NCBI GenBank assembly: GCA_900543025.1
Contig: UQPP01000018.1
Span: 1 to 40,730 of the forward strand
Direction: 5' to 3'
Length of the DNA stretch: 40,730 bases
From: an uncultured Collinsella sp.
GTDB taxonomy: Bacteria; Actinomycetota; Coriobacteriia; Coriobacteriales; Coriobacteriaceae
Made by a program: the position numbers and the translations under genes. Under the pieces are notes generated by a model. It saw nothing but the letters and a program-made list of their open reading frames with translations. It was not told the origin of the DNA and made no database searches. Shown piece after piece: positions 16,391-24,903 of this stretch (the first letter of the stretch is position 1; every line of letters starts with the position of its first letter).

Positions 16391-16412
16391 TTGATGAGGC
16401 CTGCTGAGGGGC

Positions 16413-16892
16413 TTACTTTTCTTGAATCTGCTTGCCGCAAAGATGCTCAATCGAAATCTCGTAGAGCTGGACGCCCTTGATGTCCTTGGCGATTTCCTCT
16501 TCGACTTCTTCGGCAGAAGGGTAGTACTTAAGGGCGAGCTGGCGGACTTTGTCCTCGATAAACGCGGGGGTGTCATTCGCCAGGCGACAGCGGCCAAAGA
16601 CCACGGTACTCATAACGTAGGGAGCCCAGTCACCGTCCTTGTACCACTCGTTGCCGTAAACGGTAAAGCAGACCTTGTCATCGCGCTTGAGTGCGTCGAC
16701 CTTGTGGCCAGCCTTGGCGCCATGGAAATAAATCTTGTCGTGCTCGGCGTCAAAGAAGTAGTTGACGGGAATGGCGTACGGGTAGCCATCGTCGCCGTTG
16801 ACGGCAAAGACGCCGCGCTTGCAGGTAGCGAGCAGCTCGCGCGCTTTCTCGTCGGTGATGGCGCGTTTCTTTCGACGTAAGGGCCTAAACAT
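16413..16892 (-). CDS. Pyridoxamine 5'-phosphate oxidase-like flavoprotein
   Basis: A 159-aa cytosolic protein with the split-barrel FMN-binding fold of the NimA/PNPOx-like group. Visible features are the helix ITDEKARELLATCKRGVFAV, the strand pair GYPYAIPVNYFFDAEHDKIYFHGAKAGHKVDALKRDDKVCFTVYG, which is characteristic of the group, and a C-terminal helix and strand (VQLYEISIEHLCGKQ). Members bind flavin or heme and reduce nitro or quinone compounds; true PNP oxidases have other conserved residues, so no exact reaction is claimed. The gene stands alone between the two hybrid kinases. Confidence 0.87.
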   Translation of the reverse strand: MFRPLRRKKRAITDEKARELLATCKRGVFAVNGDDGYPYAIPVNYFFDAEHDKIYFHGAKAGHKVDALKRDDKVCFTVYGNEWYKDGDWAPYVMSTVVFGRCRLANDTPAFIEDKVRQLALKYYPSAEEVEEEIAKDIKGVQLYEISIEHLCGKQIQEK

Positions 16893-16933
16893 CGTTGGCT
16901 TCCTTTCTGCTGCGTATGGTTGTTGAGCACAAA

Positions 16934-19737
16934 CTATAGCGAAACAGATCCGTTTTTCTTGATGCGGGCGAGTATGTTTTTGAGTTTGTTAAAGTCGAGC
17001 GGTTTGGACAGATGGGCGTTCATGCCGGCGTCATGTGCCGCCTTGGCGTCTTCGGCAAAGGCATTGGCGGTGAGCGCGATGATGGGGATATCGGTTGCAT
17101 CGACCTTCTCGCTCAGACGAATCGCGCGGGTTGCCTCGTAGCCGTCCATGTCCGGCATCATGATGTCCATCAGGATCGCATCGAAGCTGCCGGCGGGACG
17201 GCCAACGTATAGGTCGACCGCTTCGTTGCCATCGGCGGCGCGAGTTACGACAATGCCTTCGCTTTCGAGCAGCGCCTGGGCAATCTCGGCATTGAGCTCG
17301 TTATCTTCTGCCAAAAGAACGTTCATGCCGGCAAGCGAGCAGCTGTCTGCTTGCTCGTCCGCGCGTTCTCTTGCCTGAGGGTCTTTGTCGATATCGAGCG
17401 GAATCTGGACGTTGAACGTACTCCCCACGCCAACCTCACTCGAAATCTCAATCGTGCCGCCCATCAGTTCAATAAGCGACTTGACGATTGGCATGCCCAT
17501 GCCGGTTCCTTGGAACTTGCTGCGCGCATCGTCACCTTCTTGGGCAAACGGCTCATAGATATGCTTTAAAAACTCGGGAGCCATGCCAATGCCGGTATCC
17601 GAAACGCTAAAGCAAAAGAGCGCGCGTCCGTTATCGAGTGGCTTGGTCTTTGAACTAAAGGTGACGGAGCCGCCGTGCTTGTTGTACTTAATGCTGTTGT
17701 CTAACAGGTTGATCATGATCTGTCGGATATGGGTGGGACTGCCGATCATGTATGGTCCCGTGGCGTACGGCAGACTATTGTCCTGCATTGTGATGCCGTT
17801 ACTGGACGCGCGGAGCTTGCACAGCACCAGCGTATCGTCACAGAGCTCTTTGAGGTTAAAAGGCACATGTTCCAGTGTTAGCTTGCGGTCTTCGATTTTT
17901 CCCATCTCGAGGATGTCGTTGATCAGCGAGAGCAGGTGATTGGCGGCAACGCGCGCCTTGGCACGGCTCTCGCGGGCGACTTGCATATCGCCTTCCTTCA
18001 ATTCCTCGATCTCGATAAGGCCCAGGATACCGTTGAGCGGCGTACGGATGTCGTGGCTCATGCGCGTGAGGAATGCCGTCTTAGCGGCGTTGGCAGCATC
18101 GGCTTTTTTGCGCTCGGTTCGAGCGCGCACGAGCGCCCAGATGAGCAGGACGATGCCGACCGACAACATACCGATGAGGGTAGCTGCAACGGCGGTGCGG
18201 TTGCGATAAAGGAATTGAAGCGTGTTGGATTCCTGGGCCGTGTACGACGTGGAGGAGAAATTGCTTGCGGAGAGCGATTCTCCGGCATTGATGATGCCCT
18301 TGTTGATGATTCCCAACAGCTCGGGTTTTCCGCGCGAAATCCAGCACGAGAGCTCACAGGTGTCAGGGAGCTCGGTCGTCTCGCAGTCCTCGAGATCGTA
18401 ACGGTCACCGATGGTTTTTACGCGTGAACTAGGAGCGACGATGCAGTGCGCCGTTCCCTTCCTGAGGGCGTCGAACGCTTCATCGTCGGATTGGTATTCG
18501 GTTACGGTCGCTGTGGGGAACAGACTTTCAAGTGCATTTTTGTTGACAAACGATGATTTGGTACAGGCGATGTTCTGAAGGTCTTTGTTTAGGTTGCTGC
18601 CGGTGTGGATGCGGTGAGGGATATGGTCCCCAACGATATCGACTGCACAACGCCTGTTTGCTCGGCAAACCAGTAATCTCGGTATACCGGCAGCGCAACG
18701 TCTATGCTTTCCTTTGACAGGGCCTTTGACATCATCTTGTAGCTATCAAAGGCGACGGTTTTGACCGTAATGCCAAATTTATCGTGCAGCGTCGTCGCAA
18801 GCGATGCGAGCGAGCCTTCTATTTTGCTGCCTTCGTCTTCGTTGCAGTAGGGGAGTTTGCCCGTAATGTAGCCGAGCGTGATGGTGTTGTTGTTCGCCTT
18901 GAGCCAGGAACGTTCGGGGCCGTTGAGCGATGATGAACCGCTGTTTTGGGCCGAGTAGTTAGATTTGACTTCGTCGATATAGCGTGGGTTGACGCGGGCG
19001 ATTGACGTCATGGCGGCATTGATGTCGTTCATCAGGTCGGGGCGGCTTTTGGGGACGGCAAAATAGTAGTCACTCGAGCCAACGTAGAACATGGGGGAGG
19101 CATCGGGCGAGGAAATGGTGTCGTTCATGATGACGGCATCGACTTCGTCGTTTGCGAGCGCGTCAAAGAGAACGGAGCCTCCGTCATACTCCCTGTATGT
19201 GCAGGTGATTCCTTCGTTGGTGAGCCACTGCTGGCCAACGAAGGTTTGCATAACGTCGGGGTTGTAGCCGATGGTGAGGCCTTGGAGCGCTTGGGGGTCA
19301 CCCTTGGCCAGATCGTCGCGATCGGGCTTGGCGTAGATGTAGTAGCGCTCGGTGCCCTCGGGGTTCGAGGAAAAGAGCAGCTTTTGGGCGCGTTCCTCGG
19401 AGTAGGAGATGTTGGGCATGAGGTCGATCTCGCCTGCCTCGAGCATGTCCATAAGCTCGGTGAAGGTGCCGGAGACGTATTCGTACCGCCAGCCGGGCGT
19501 GTAGTACGACAGGGTCTGGAGGTACTCGTAACCCCATCCCGAGAGACGCTCGCCGGGGGTGCCGTCTTGGAAGCCCTCGTTGTTGACGAGCCAACCAACG
19601 CGGACCGTCTTGACTTGCTGATCGGTATTGGCGGCATAGGCGGGGGCGGGCATGATGGTGCTCAGTACGGCGAGCGCGGCAAGCGCGACAGCCAGGGTGC
19701 GATATATAACTGAACGAAGGACAGCGGAAGCTCTCAC
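16934..19737 (-). pseudogene. Binding-protein/hybrid histidine kinase fusion, frameshifted near 18640
   Basis: With one base restored near 18640 this is a 934-aa fusion: signal peptide (cleavage after AYA), one complete periplasmic-binding module (VRVGWLVNNEGFQDG...), a second one (TITLGYITGKLPYCNEDEG...), a membrane helix (TAVAATLIGMLSVGIVLLIWAL), HisKA with RMSHDIRTPLNGI, an ATPase domain with GTGMGMPIV, and a receiver with LMDIMMPDMDG and LSKP. As written, the upstream frame ends at 18589 after EQTGVVQS; the correct frame resumes as DIVGDHIPHRIHTGSN and is open to 16934. The ORF starting at 18316 is only its downstream part. The start is probably GTG at 19737, with AGGA six bases upstream; a TTG at 19743 is the alternative. 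There is no homopolymer at the break. Confidence 0.85.
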
Positions 19738-19824
19738 ATGCAATCCTAACGAATCGAGACATTACCGCATAAGGATACCAGCTCAGCCTGCCCAGTCGGC
19801 AGCTGTACCGCTAAACGCTCCCGC

Positions 19825-19882
19825 CCGGCAGTTGGGGACAGTCCCTTTCTGCCGGCACAAAAGGAACGTCCCTAACTGCCGG
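19825..19882. repeat. Long imperfect hairpin of the GGGAC/GTCCC family
   Basis: Outer arms CCGGCAGTT (19825-19833) and AACTGCCGG (19874-19882) and inner arms GGGAC (19835-19839) and GTCCC (19868-19872), plus CCTTT/AAAGG, form a nested stem. It lies between the divergent kinase and potassium-channel genes, directly upstream of a GACAAT box (19889-19894). Confidence 0.7.
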
Positions 19883-19935
19883 TTGTGGGACAATACCGAG
19901 CGAACGAGATTGGACGTCTGGGAAAAGGGGTCGCG

Positions 19936-20361
19936 ATGAACAGGTTGAGGACGCTTGCCGATGTGCTGCGACAGGCTGGCTTTGCGCGCATCACGGGCCT
20001 GTTTCTAATCTTTTACCTGCTGTGCTCAACGGCTGTCTGGCTGTCCGAGCCCACGACCCTCACGTTTGGCGATGGCCTGTGGTTTAGCTTTGAGACGGTC
20101 TCGACCATCGGCTTTGGTGACATTCCGGCCGAGACACCGGTTGCCCGCGCCATTACCGTCGTCTTGAGCGTTATCAGCATCTTCTACATCGCCATGCTCA
20201 CGGGCGTGGCGGTGAACTACTGCAATACGCTTATCAAGATGCGTCAAAAGGACACCATGGCTCGTTTTATGGACGATCTTGAGCATTTGGAAGAGCTCGA
20301 TCGTGACGAGCTCGCCGATCTGTCACGCCGCGTGCGCGAGTATCGTCGACGCCAGCGCTAG
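19936..20361 (+). CDS. Two-helix potassium channel
   Basis: A 141-aa channel subunit of the 2TM type. Membrane helices at about residues 14-35 and 75-100 flank a pore loop with the filter TIGFGD (FETVSTIGFGDIP), close to the potassium signature T-x-G-[YF]-G-D. The C-terminal 35 residues are charged and helical (DDLEHLEELDRDELADLSRRVREY), long enough for tetramer coiled-coil contacts but too short for an RCK domain. The ATG at 19936 has AAAAGGGG just upstream. GACAAT at 19889-19894 is a candidate -10. Potassium conductance and regulation are inferred from the motif. Confidence 0.87.
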   Translation: MNRLRTLADVLRQAGFARITGLFLIFYLLCSTAVWLSEPTTLTFGDGLWFSFETVSTIGFGDIPAETPVARAITVVLSVISIFYIAMLTGVAVNYCNTLIKMRQKDTMARFMDDLEHLEELDRDELADLSRRVREYRRRQR

Positions 20362-20397
20362 AACGGGCGCCGTGCGTCACGATGAGGGGGACTGAAT

Positions 20398-20931
20398 ATG
20401 AATATCACCGTGTACCTGGGTGCCAACACTGGCAATGACCCGGCATTTCTGCCCGCGGTGCAGGAGCTGGGCAACTGGATTGGCGCCAACGGACACGCGC
20501 TGGTATACGGCGGGTCCAAATCGGGCCTGATGGGCGCGCTCGCCGATAGCGTGCTCGATGCCGGCGGACACGTGACGGGTGTTGAGCCGAGCTTTTTTAT
20601 CGAGGCCGAGTTTCAACATGACGGTATCGACGACCTCATAGTGACGAGTGATATGGCGGAGCGCAAGGCCAAGATGATTGAGCTCGGCGATGCGTTCATC
20701 GCCTTTCCCGGTGGGACGGGCACGCTCGAGGAGATTGCCGAGGTCATGTCCGCGGTGTCGTTGGGGCACCTGAGTGCTCCATGCATCCTGTATAACCTGG
20801 ACGGTTACTACAACGACCTCAAGGCGCTGCTCGAGCACATGATTGATAAGGGCCTATCGAGCCCGCGGCGCCAGCACGGCATCTACTTTGCCGACGATTT
20901 GCGCGAGATTGCCTCGATTATCAACGGATAA
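20398..20931 (+). CDS. LOG-family protein (TIGR00730 type)
   Basis: A 177-aa Rossmann-fold protein of the LOG/lysine-decarboxylase-like family. It shows the N-terminal strand MNITVYLGANTG, HALVYGGSKSGLMGALADSVL, a conserved arginine in SDMAERKAKM, and the diagnostic PGGxGTxxE motif (AFPGGTGTLEEIAEV). Characterised members hydrolyse nucleoside 5'-monophosphates (for example cytokinin ribotides) to base plus ribose phosphate. The old label lysine decarboxylase is not supported. GAGGGGG precedes the ATG, and the gene starts 36 bases after the potassium channel, so cotranscription is likely. Confidence 0.9.
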   Translation: MNITVYLGANTGNDPAFLPAVQELGNWIGANGHALVYGGSKSGLMGALADSVLDAGGHVTGVEPSFFIEAEFQHDGIDDLIVTSDMAERKAKMIELGDAFIAFPGGTGTLEEIAEVMSAVSLGHLSAPCILYNLDGYYNDLKALLEHMIDKGLSSPRRQHGIYFADDLREIASIING

Positions 20932-21011
20932 GTCTTGAGCCTGCCCCACTATGGCTCCCAATGGTGCCGTTCGCGGCGTGGATGGTTGGCTCGTTCGGGC
21001 AACGCTCGCTC

Positions 21012-21017
21012 TACAAT
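21012..21017 (+). promoter_or_regulatory. Candidate -10 box of the ClC gene
   Basis: TACAAT lies 39 bases before the ATG at 21057, with GGGAGG between as ribosome binding site. The -35 region has no clear consensus. Confidence 0.4.
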
Positions 21018-21056
21018 AAAACGTATCTATGTCGACTTTGACCGCGGGAGGACCCG

Positions 21057-22361
21057 ATGGACAACCTTGCCAAACCCACAAACCGCGCGCTGTTTTTAGT
21101 TAGCGTTGCCGTGACCGGTGCGTTCGCAGGTGCCGCGGTCTGGCTGTTCTTTTTTGCGATGGAGCACGGTATCGACTATCTATGGACCGAGATTCCGCAC
21201 GCGCTGGGCGTCTCTTCGCCCGAGCTTGCCAGCGGCCCGTTTGGCTTTTTGCCGTACCCGTTTTTTGTCTGCCTGCTGGGCGGCCTGTTAATCGGTCTGT
21301 ACGAAAAGATGACAGGCACCAAGACCGATGACCTCAACCAGGTGATGGCTAAGGTTAAGCAAGACGGGCGCTACCCGTACGACAACCTGGGCAAGCTTTC
21401 GCTCGCGGCATTGCTGCCGCTGCTGTTTGGCGGAAGCATTGGACCGGAGGCCGGCCTGACCGGCGTTATCGCTGGTCTGTGCAGCTGGGTCGGCGACCGC
21501 ATGCGTCGCTTTGGCGCCGAGTTTAGGGAGCTTACGCTGCTGGGCACCCAGGCTGCCCTGACGGCGCTCTTTACCGCGCCCGTCTTTGGCTTTGTGGCGC
21601 CGCTTGCCGGAAGTGCTGACGGCCAGGGTGCCGGCGATGGCGAGGATTCCGAATCCGGTGAGATCACCATCAGGCTGCCCAAGGCGCAAAAGACCGTGGT
21701 TTACGGCATCGCGATTGCCGGCGGCCTGGGCACCTACCTGCTGCTCGGCCAGCTCATGGGCGGCGGCATGGGTATGCCGAGGTTCGAGGCTGCCGTGGTG
21801 GGCAACCTGGAGCTTACCTGGCTCATCCCTCTGTCGCTGATCGGAACAATCTGCGGCTGGCTGTACTTTGTCTCTGAGCACGCGAGCGAAGCGCTTGCCC
21901 ATGCAATAGGGGAGCGCCCCGTCGTCAAAGCCATGCTGGCCGGTCTGGCGCTCGCCATCTGCGGCACGGTCCTGCCCTACACCATGTTTGCCGGCGAGAC
22001 GCAGGCCGACGTGCTCATGGAAACCTATCTGACCATTCCCGCCGGCGTGCTTATCGCGACCGGTCTCGTTAAGGCCATGCTGACGCCCGCCCTCATCAAC
22101 CTTGGTTGGCGCGGCGGCCACTTCTTCCCGGTTATCTTCTCGGGCGTAAGCCTGGGCTATGGCCTTGCTATCCTCACCGGCGCCGATCCGGTCTTTTGCG
22201 TCGCCGTTTGCACGGCCTCGACGATGGGCGCCGTTATGCGTCAGCCCGTTATGGTCGTGGGCCTGCTGCTCATGTGCTTCCCACTCAAGGGTATCGTCTG
22301 CATGATCATCGCGGCCGTCATCGCCGCCGGCATTCCGCTGCCCAAGCCGCTGCGCAAGTAG
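21057..22361 (+). CDS. ClC-family chloride channel or antiporter
   Basis: A polytopic membrane protein of 434 aa, about ten helices. It carries the ClC selectivity motif as GGSIGPEAGLTG with the gating glutamate at Glu131, and the later motif GWRGGHFFPVIFSG, equivalent to the second ion-binding loop (G-x-F-x-P). A glycine/acid-rich insert (21610-21670) interrupts the middle. No CBS domains follow. Whether it is a channel or a proton-coupled exchanger is not decided by what I can see. Chloride or fluoride are possible substrates; I do not see enough to choose. The gene appears to be transcribed alone. Confidence 0.88.
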   Translation: MDNLAKPTNRALFLVSVAVTGAFAGAAVWLFFFAMEHGIDYLWTEIPHALGVSSPELASGPFGFLPYPFFVCLLGGLLIGLYEKMTGTKTDDLNQVMAKVKQDGRYPYDNLGKLSLAALLPLLFGGSIGPEAGLTGVIAGLCSWVGDRMRRFGAEFRELTLLGTQAALTALFTAPVFGFVAPLAGSADGQGAGDGEDSESGEITIRLPKAQKTVVYGIAIAGGLGTYLLLGQLMGGGMGMPRFEAAVVGNLELTWLIPLSLIGTICGWLYFVSEHASEALAHAIGERPVVKAMLAGLALAICGTVLPYTMFAGETQADVLMETYLTIPAGVLIATGLVKAMLTPALINLGWRGGHFFPVIFSGVSLGYGLAILTGADPVFCVAVCTASTMGAVMRQPVMVVGLLLMCFPLKGIVCMIIAAVIAAGIPLPKPLRK

Positions 22362-22451
22362 TACGGTGGCGCACGCTGGGGACATGCCGTTTGCCACGGA
22401 TTTGCGGGGAGGGGCGGCGATCGCGTCCTTCGTGGATTGAGATTCGCGTGG

Positions 22452-23150
22452 CTACAGGTCGCGTAATCGATAAACCTTGGTGCTGACGGTGCAGCTGATT
22501 ACGCATAGCGCGAGGGCCAGTACGGCAATTCCTGCACACAGACAGCCAAGAACGGCGGGGTCGGGATTCGCTCCGGCAATCGACATGAGCCAGTTGCTGA
22601 TGGGGTTGGAGGAACTCAGCATTGCCATGGTGCCGCAGCCAAACAGGGCAAACAGGCCACGGGAAAGGCGCAGCGCCTCCATGTGCCCAAAGCGAAAGAA
22701 CAGCGGCTGTGTCAAGAATACCATCATGAGGGAGATGAGCATCGATGCCGCCGAGGCGATTGCGATTTCAAAGATCGTCTGGCATGTCGAAGGGATGCCC
22801 ATGGGGTCGAAGAGCGGAAGGGCGAGGATGTTCAGAAGCGTAGCCGCGCATGCCATGACGACCGAGAAGACAACGATGCACAGGTAGCGTGCGCAAATAA
22901 TGTCTTTGCGCGAGAAGGGCAACGTTGCTCGATAACGCTCCCAGCCGTTTTGGTTATCGTAGCCAGCTAGCGAGTTCATGATTATGATGGGCGACATTGC
23001 ACTGACCGCACAGGCGCCGGCGCTCATGCCGGAATCGCCGTCTGCCGCGTTGGCAAGGGTCAATACGACGAATATGAACAGGCCGACACCTGCGATGCTC
23101 GGGACGAGCGTGCGAACGATGGCAAGCTCGGACATAATGGCGCGTTTCAT
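22452..23150 (-). CDS. ABC-2 type permease
   Basis: A 232-aa membrane protein with about six helices. The segment NSLAGYDNQNGWERYRATLPFSRKDIICARYL is typical of the ABC2_membrane_5 group, small permeases paired with YtrA-type GntR regulators. Its start overlaps the stop of the ATPase gene by four bases (ATGA), so the two form one exporter. The substrate is unknown; relatives serve in stress or antimicrobial-peptide resistance. Confidence 0.87.
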   Translation of the reverse strand: MKRAIMSELAIVRTLVPSIAGVGLFIFVVLTLANAADGDSGMSAGACAVSAMSPIIIMNSLAGYDNQNGWERYRATLPFSRKDIICARYLCIVVFSVVMACAATLLNILALPLFDPMGIPSTCQTIFEIAIASAASMLISLMMVFLTQPLFFRFGHMEALRLSRGLFALFGCGTMAMLSSSNPISNWLMSIAGANPDPAVLGCLCAGIAVLALALCVISCTVSTKVYRLRDL

Positions 23151-24028
23151 TTCAAAGCCCCTTTCAGCATGAGGCGCAGATAGTCATCAATGGTTGCCCG
23201 ATCGCAGGGAATCTCGGGAAAGGCCTCGAGCGTTTCGCGACGGTTGGGCACGAGCACGTCCACGCTGTAGGCGTGGCGGGCGGCATGGGCACCTTCGACG
23301 CAAGCCATAAGCTCGGCGGCCTGCGCTTGGGTGCAGTGGGCGATGCCGGCTCGGTCGGTAATGTCCTCGCGCGGCAGGTCAAACACAATCGAGCCGTTAT
23401 CGATGCAGATGACGCGGTCGGCGGCGCGATCGAGGTCGGACGTAATGTGGCTCGAGAGCAGCACGCTGTGCGGACCGTCGGCGACAAAAGCAAGCAGCTC
23501 ATCGAGCAGTTCCTCGCGCGCCATGGGATCGATGCCCGCGGTGGCTTCGTCCAAAAGGAGTAGCTTGGCATTATGGCTGAGTGCACAGGCAAGCTGCAAC
23601 TTCATGCCCATGCCGCGGGAGAGGTCCTTGACCTTTGTCTTGGGATCGAGGCCAAATCGGTCGATGAATCCGGCGAACGTTTTGCGGTCCCACGTGGGGT
23701 ACGCCGGGCCTACGAGTGCCTCGATCTGGCCCACCCTGAGCGTTGAAGGGAAGGGGCATGTGTCCAGGACGAGACCGACGCGGGAGCGCAGACAGCGCTG
23801 TGTCTCGCCGGGCGCGTCGGCGCCACAGCGCTGCCCAAACAGGCGCACCTCGCCGGCATCGAGCTTGATAAGCCCGAGCGCGGCGCGAATGGTCGTTGTC
23901 TTGCCGGCACCGTTAGCGCCCACAAAGCCAGCAATCTGGCCGGGCTCCACGGCGAGCGTGACATCGCGTAGTGAAAAGCGGTCGCTCACACGGCGTGAGA
24001 TGCCTTTGAGTTCTAAAAGGTTTTGCAT
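23147..24028 (-). CDS. ABC transporter ATP-binding protein
   Basis: A 293-aa ATPase with Walker A VGANGAGKTTT, signature LSRGMGMKLQLACAL (a variant common in this subgroup, with RGM in place of GGQ), Walker B LLLLDEATAGIDP, and the H-loop in LLSSHITSD. The C-terminal 80 residues form an accessory domain. It sits between the GntR regulator (23 bases upstream) and the permease (overlapping), in a regulator-ATPase-permease operon. The likely role is export driven by ATP hydrolysis. Confidence 0.9.
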   Translation of the reverse strand: MQNLLELKGISRRVSDRFSLRDVTLAVEPGQIAGFVGANGAGKTTTIRAALGLIKLDAGEVRLFGQRCGADAPGETQRCLRSRVGLVLDTCPFPSTLRVGQIEALVGPAYPTWDRKTFAGFIDRFGLDPKTKVKDLSRGMGMKLQLACALSHNAKLLLLDEATAGIDPMAREELLDELLAFVADGPHSVLLSSHITSDLDRAADRVICIDNGSIVFDLPREDITDRAGIAHCTQAQAAELMACVEGAHAARHAYSVDVLVPNRRETLEAFPEIPCDRATIDDYLRLMLKGALK

Positions 24029-24051
24029 GGTATAGCCTTTCTTGCAGATGG

Positions 24052-24432
24052 CTACTGCATGGTTTCGGGGGCTACCAGGTCGAGCATCTCGTGCAGCTTG
24101 TCGCGCGTGACACCCAGGGCTTCGGCTTGGCTTGCCGCTTTCGCAAGCAGGTCTTCGATATGGCAGAGCTGGTTTTCGCGCAAGAGTTCCTGGTTGCCCT
24201 CGGCGACAAAACAGCCCTTGCCCTGCATGGTGCAGATAAACCCGAGCCGCTCCAGGTCGGCGTAGGCGCGCTTGGTGGTGATGACGCTCACACCCAGGTC
24301 GCTCGCGAGTGTACGGATGCTGGGGAGTTTGGCCCCCGCGGCGAGCGTGCCCGAAAGGATCTGAGCTTTGACCTGCGAAGTTATCTGCTCGTAGATGGGC
24401 TTGTCACTCGAATTGGATAGGATGATGTCCAC
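24052..24432 (-). CDS. GntR-family regulator, YtrA type
   Basis: A 126-aa repressor-type protein. The winged helix spans about residues 8-75 (KPIYEQITSQVKAQILSGTL, then KLPSIRTLASDLGVSVITTKRAYADLERLGFI). The short C-terminal tail of 40-50 residues is characteristic of the YtrA subfamily, which controls linked ABC transporters and has little ligand-binding domain. It is the first gene of the operon with the ATPase and permease. A palindrome upstream (24460-24493) is the likely operator. AAGGAG precedes the ATG. Confidence 0.9.
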   Translation of the reverse strand: MDIILSNSSDKPIYEQITSQVKAQILSGTLAAGAKLPSIRTLASDLGVSVITTKRAYADLERLGFICTMQGKGCFVAEGNQELLRENQLCHIEDLLAKAASQAEALGVTRDKLHEMLDLVAPETMQ

Positions 24433-24459
24433 AGCGGCTCCTTAGCTGTTGGGCTACAC

Positions 24460-24493
24460 GTGTATATAACCGGTAAGCACAGTATATATACAC
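24460..24493. promoter_or_regulatory. Probable operator of the GntR-ABC operon
   Basis: Perfect 9-bp inverted arms, GTGTATATA (24460-24468) and TATATACAC (24485-24493), with a 16-base centre. They lie 28-61 bases upstream of the GntR start codon, over the probable promoter. Autorepression by the YtrA-type regulator is inferred. Confidence 0.6.
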
Positions 24494-24543
24494 TATGCAC
24501 AGTTACGCAAGAGGTAAATAGGGATTGTCCGTTCGTTCGGTCA

Positions 24544-24758
24544 TCTCAATCTGTAACAACTGGAGAAGATTTTGGCTGCTAGATGTTACAGATCGAGACA
24601 TTGGCCACCCGTCTATTCTTACATCTCAATCTGTAACAGATAGACCCGTTTTGAGTGGCTAGATGTTACAGATTGAGATCTTTCTGGGACGCCCACCTGT
24701 TTGTCTAAATCTGTAACAGGTAGAGGTTCAAAAACCGTCTAGATGTTACAGATCGAGA
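24544..24758. repeat. Six 15-bp repeats, alternating orientation, exact 40-bp pitch
   Basis: The 15-mer TCTCAATCTGTAACA occurs at 24544, 24624 and 24704 on the plus strand and, inverted, at 24584, 24664 and 24744. Starts are exactly 40 bp apart, so five spacers of exactly 25 bp separate six repeats. Copies 1, 3 and 4 are identical. Copies 2 and 6 carry G for A at position 5, and copy 5 carries A for C at position 4. Inverted copies are each preceded by CTAGA. The spacers are otherwise unrelated to each other. Neighbouring repeats can pair as 15-bp stems with 25-base loops in either register. No cas, integrase or transposase gene is in the window. It fills the gap between the GntR operon and prfC. 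The function is unknown. Confidence 0.95.
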
Positions 24759-24850
24759 CAAACTGCTGCGGAGTGTCGCCATCGACTGATACCCTAGGCC
24801 CCAACTGATGAATTTGTCCTGATAGGTGCCCTAGAGCGGGATTTCGCGGC

Positions 24851-24856
24851 TACAAT
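24851..24856 (+). promoter_or_regulatory. Candidate -10 box of prfC
   Basis: TACAAT lies 48 bases before the prfC ATG and 92 bases after the end of the repeat array. No good -35 is visible at the expected distance. Confidence 0.45.
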
Positions 24857-24903
24857 AGTGCGGTTACAACGACGTAATGCACTCAATGCAAGAAAGGATC
24901 CGC

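Noticed and set aside
20398..20931. Lysine decarboxylase
   Set aside because: The PGGxGTxxE motif is often mislabelled this way; the protein belongs to the LOG family and has no PLP-binding features.
24544..24758. CRISPR array
   Set aside because: The 40-bp periodicity invites the label, but repeats are only 15 bp, alternate strictly in orientation, and no cas gene lies within the window. Spacers of 25 bp are also shorter than usual.
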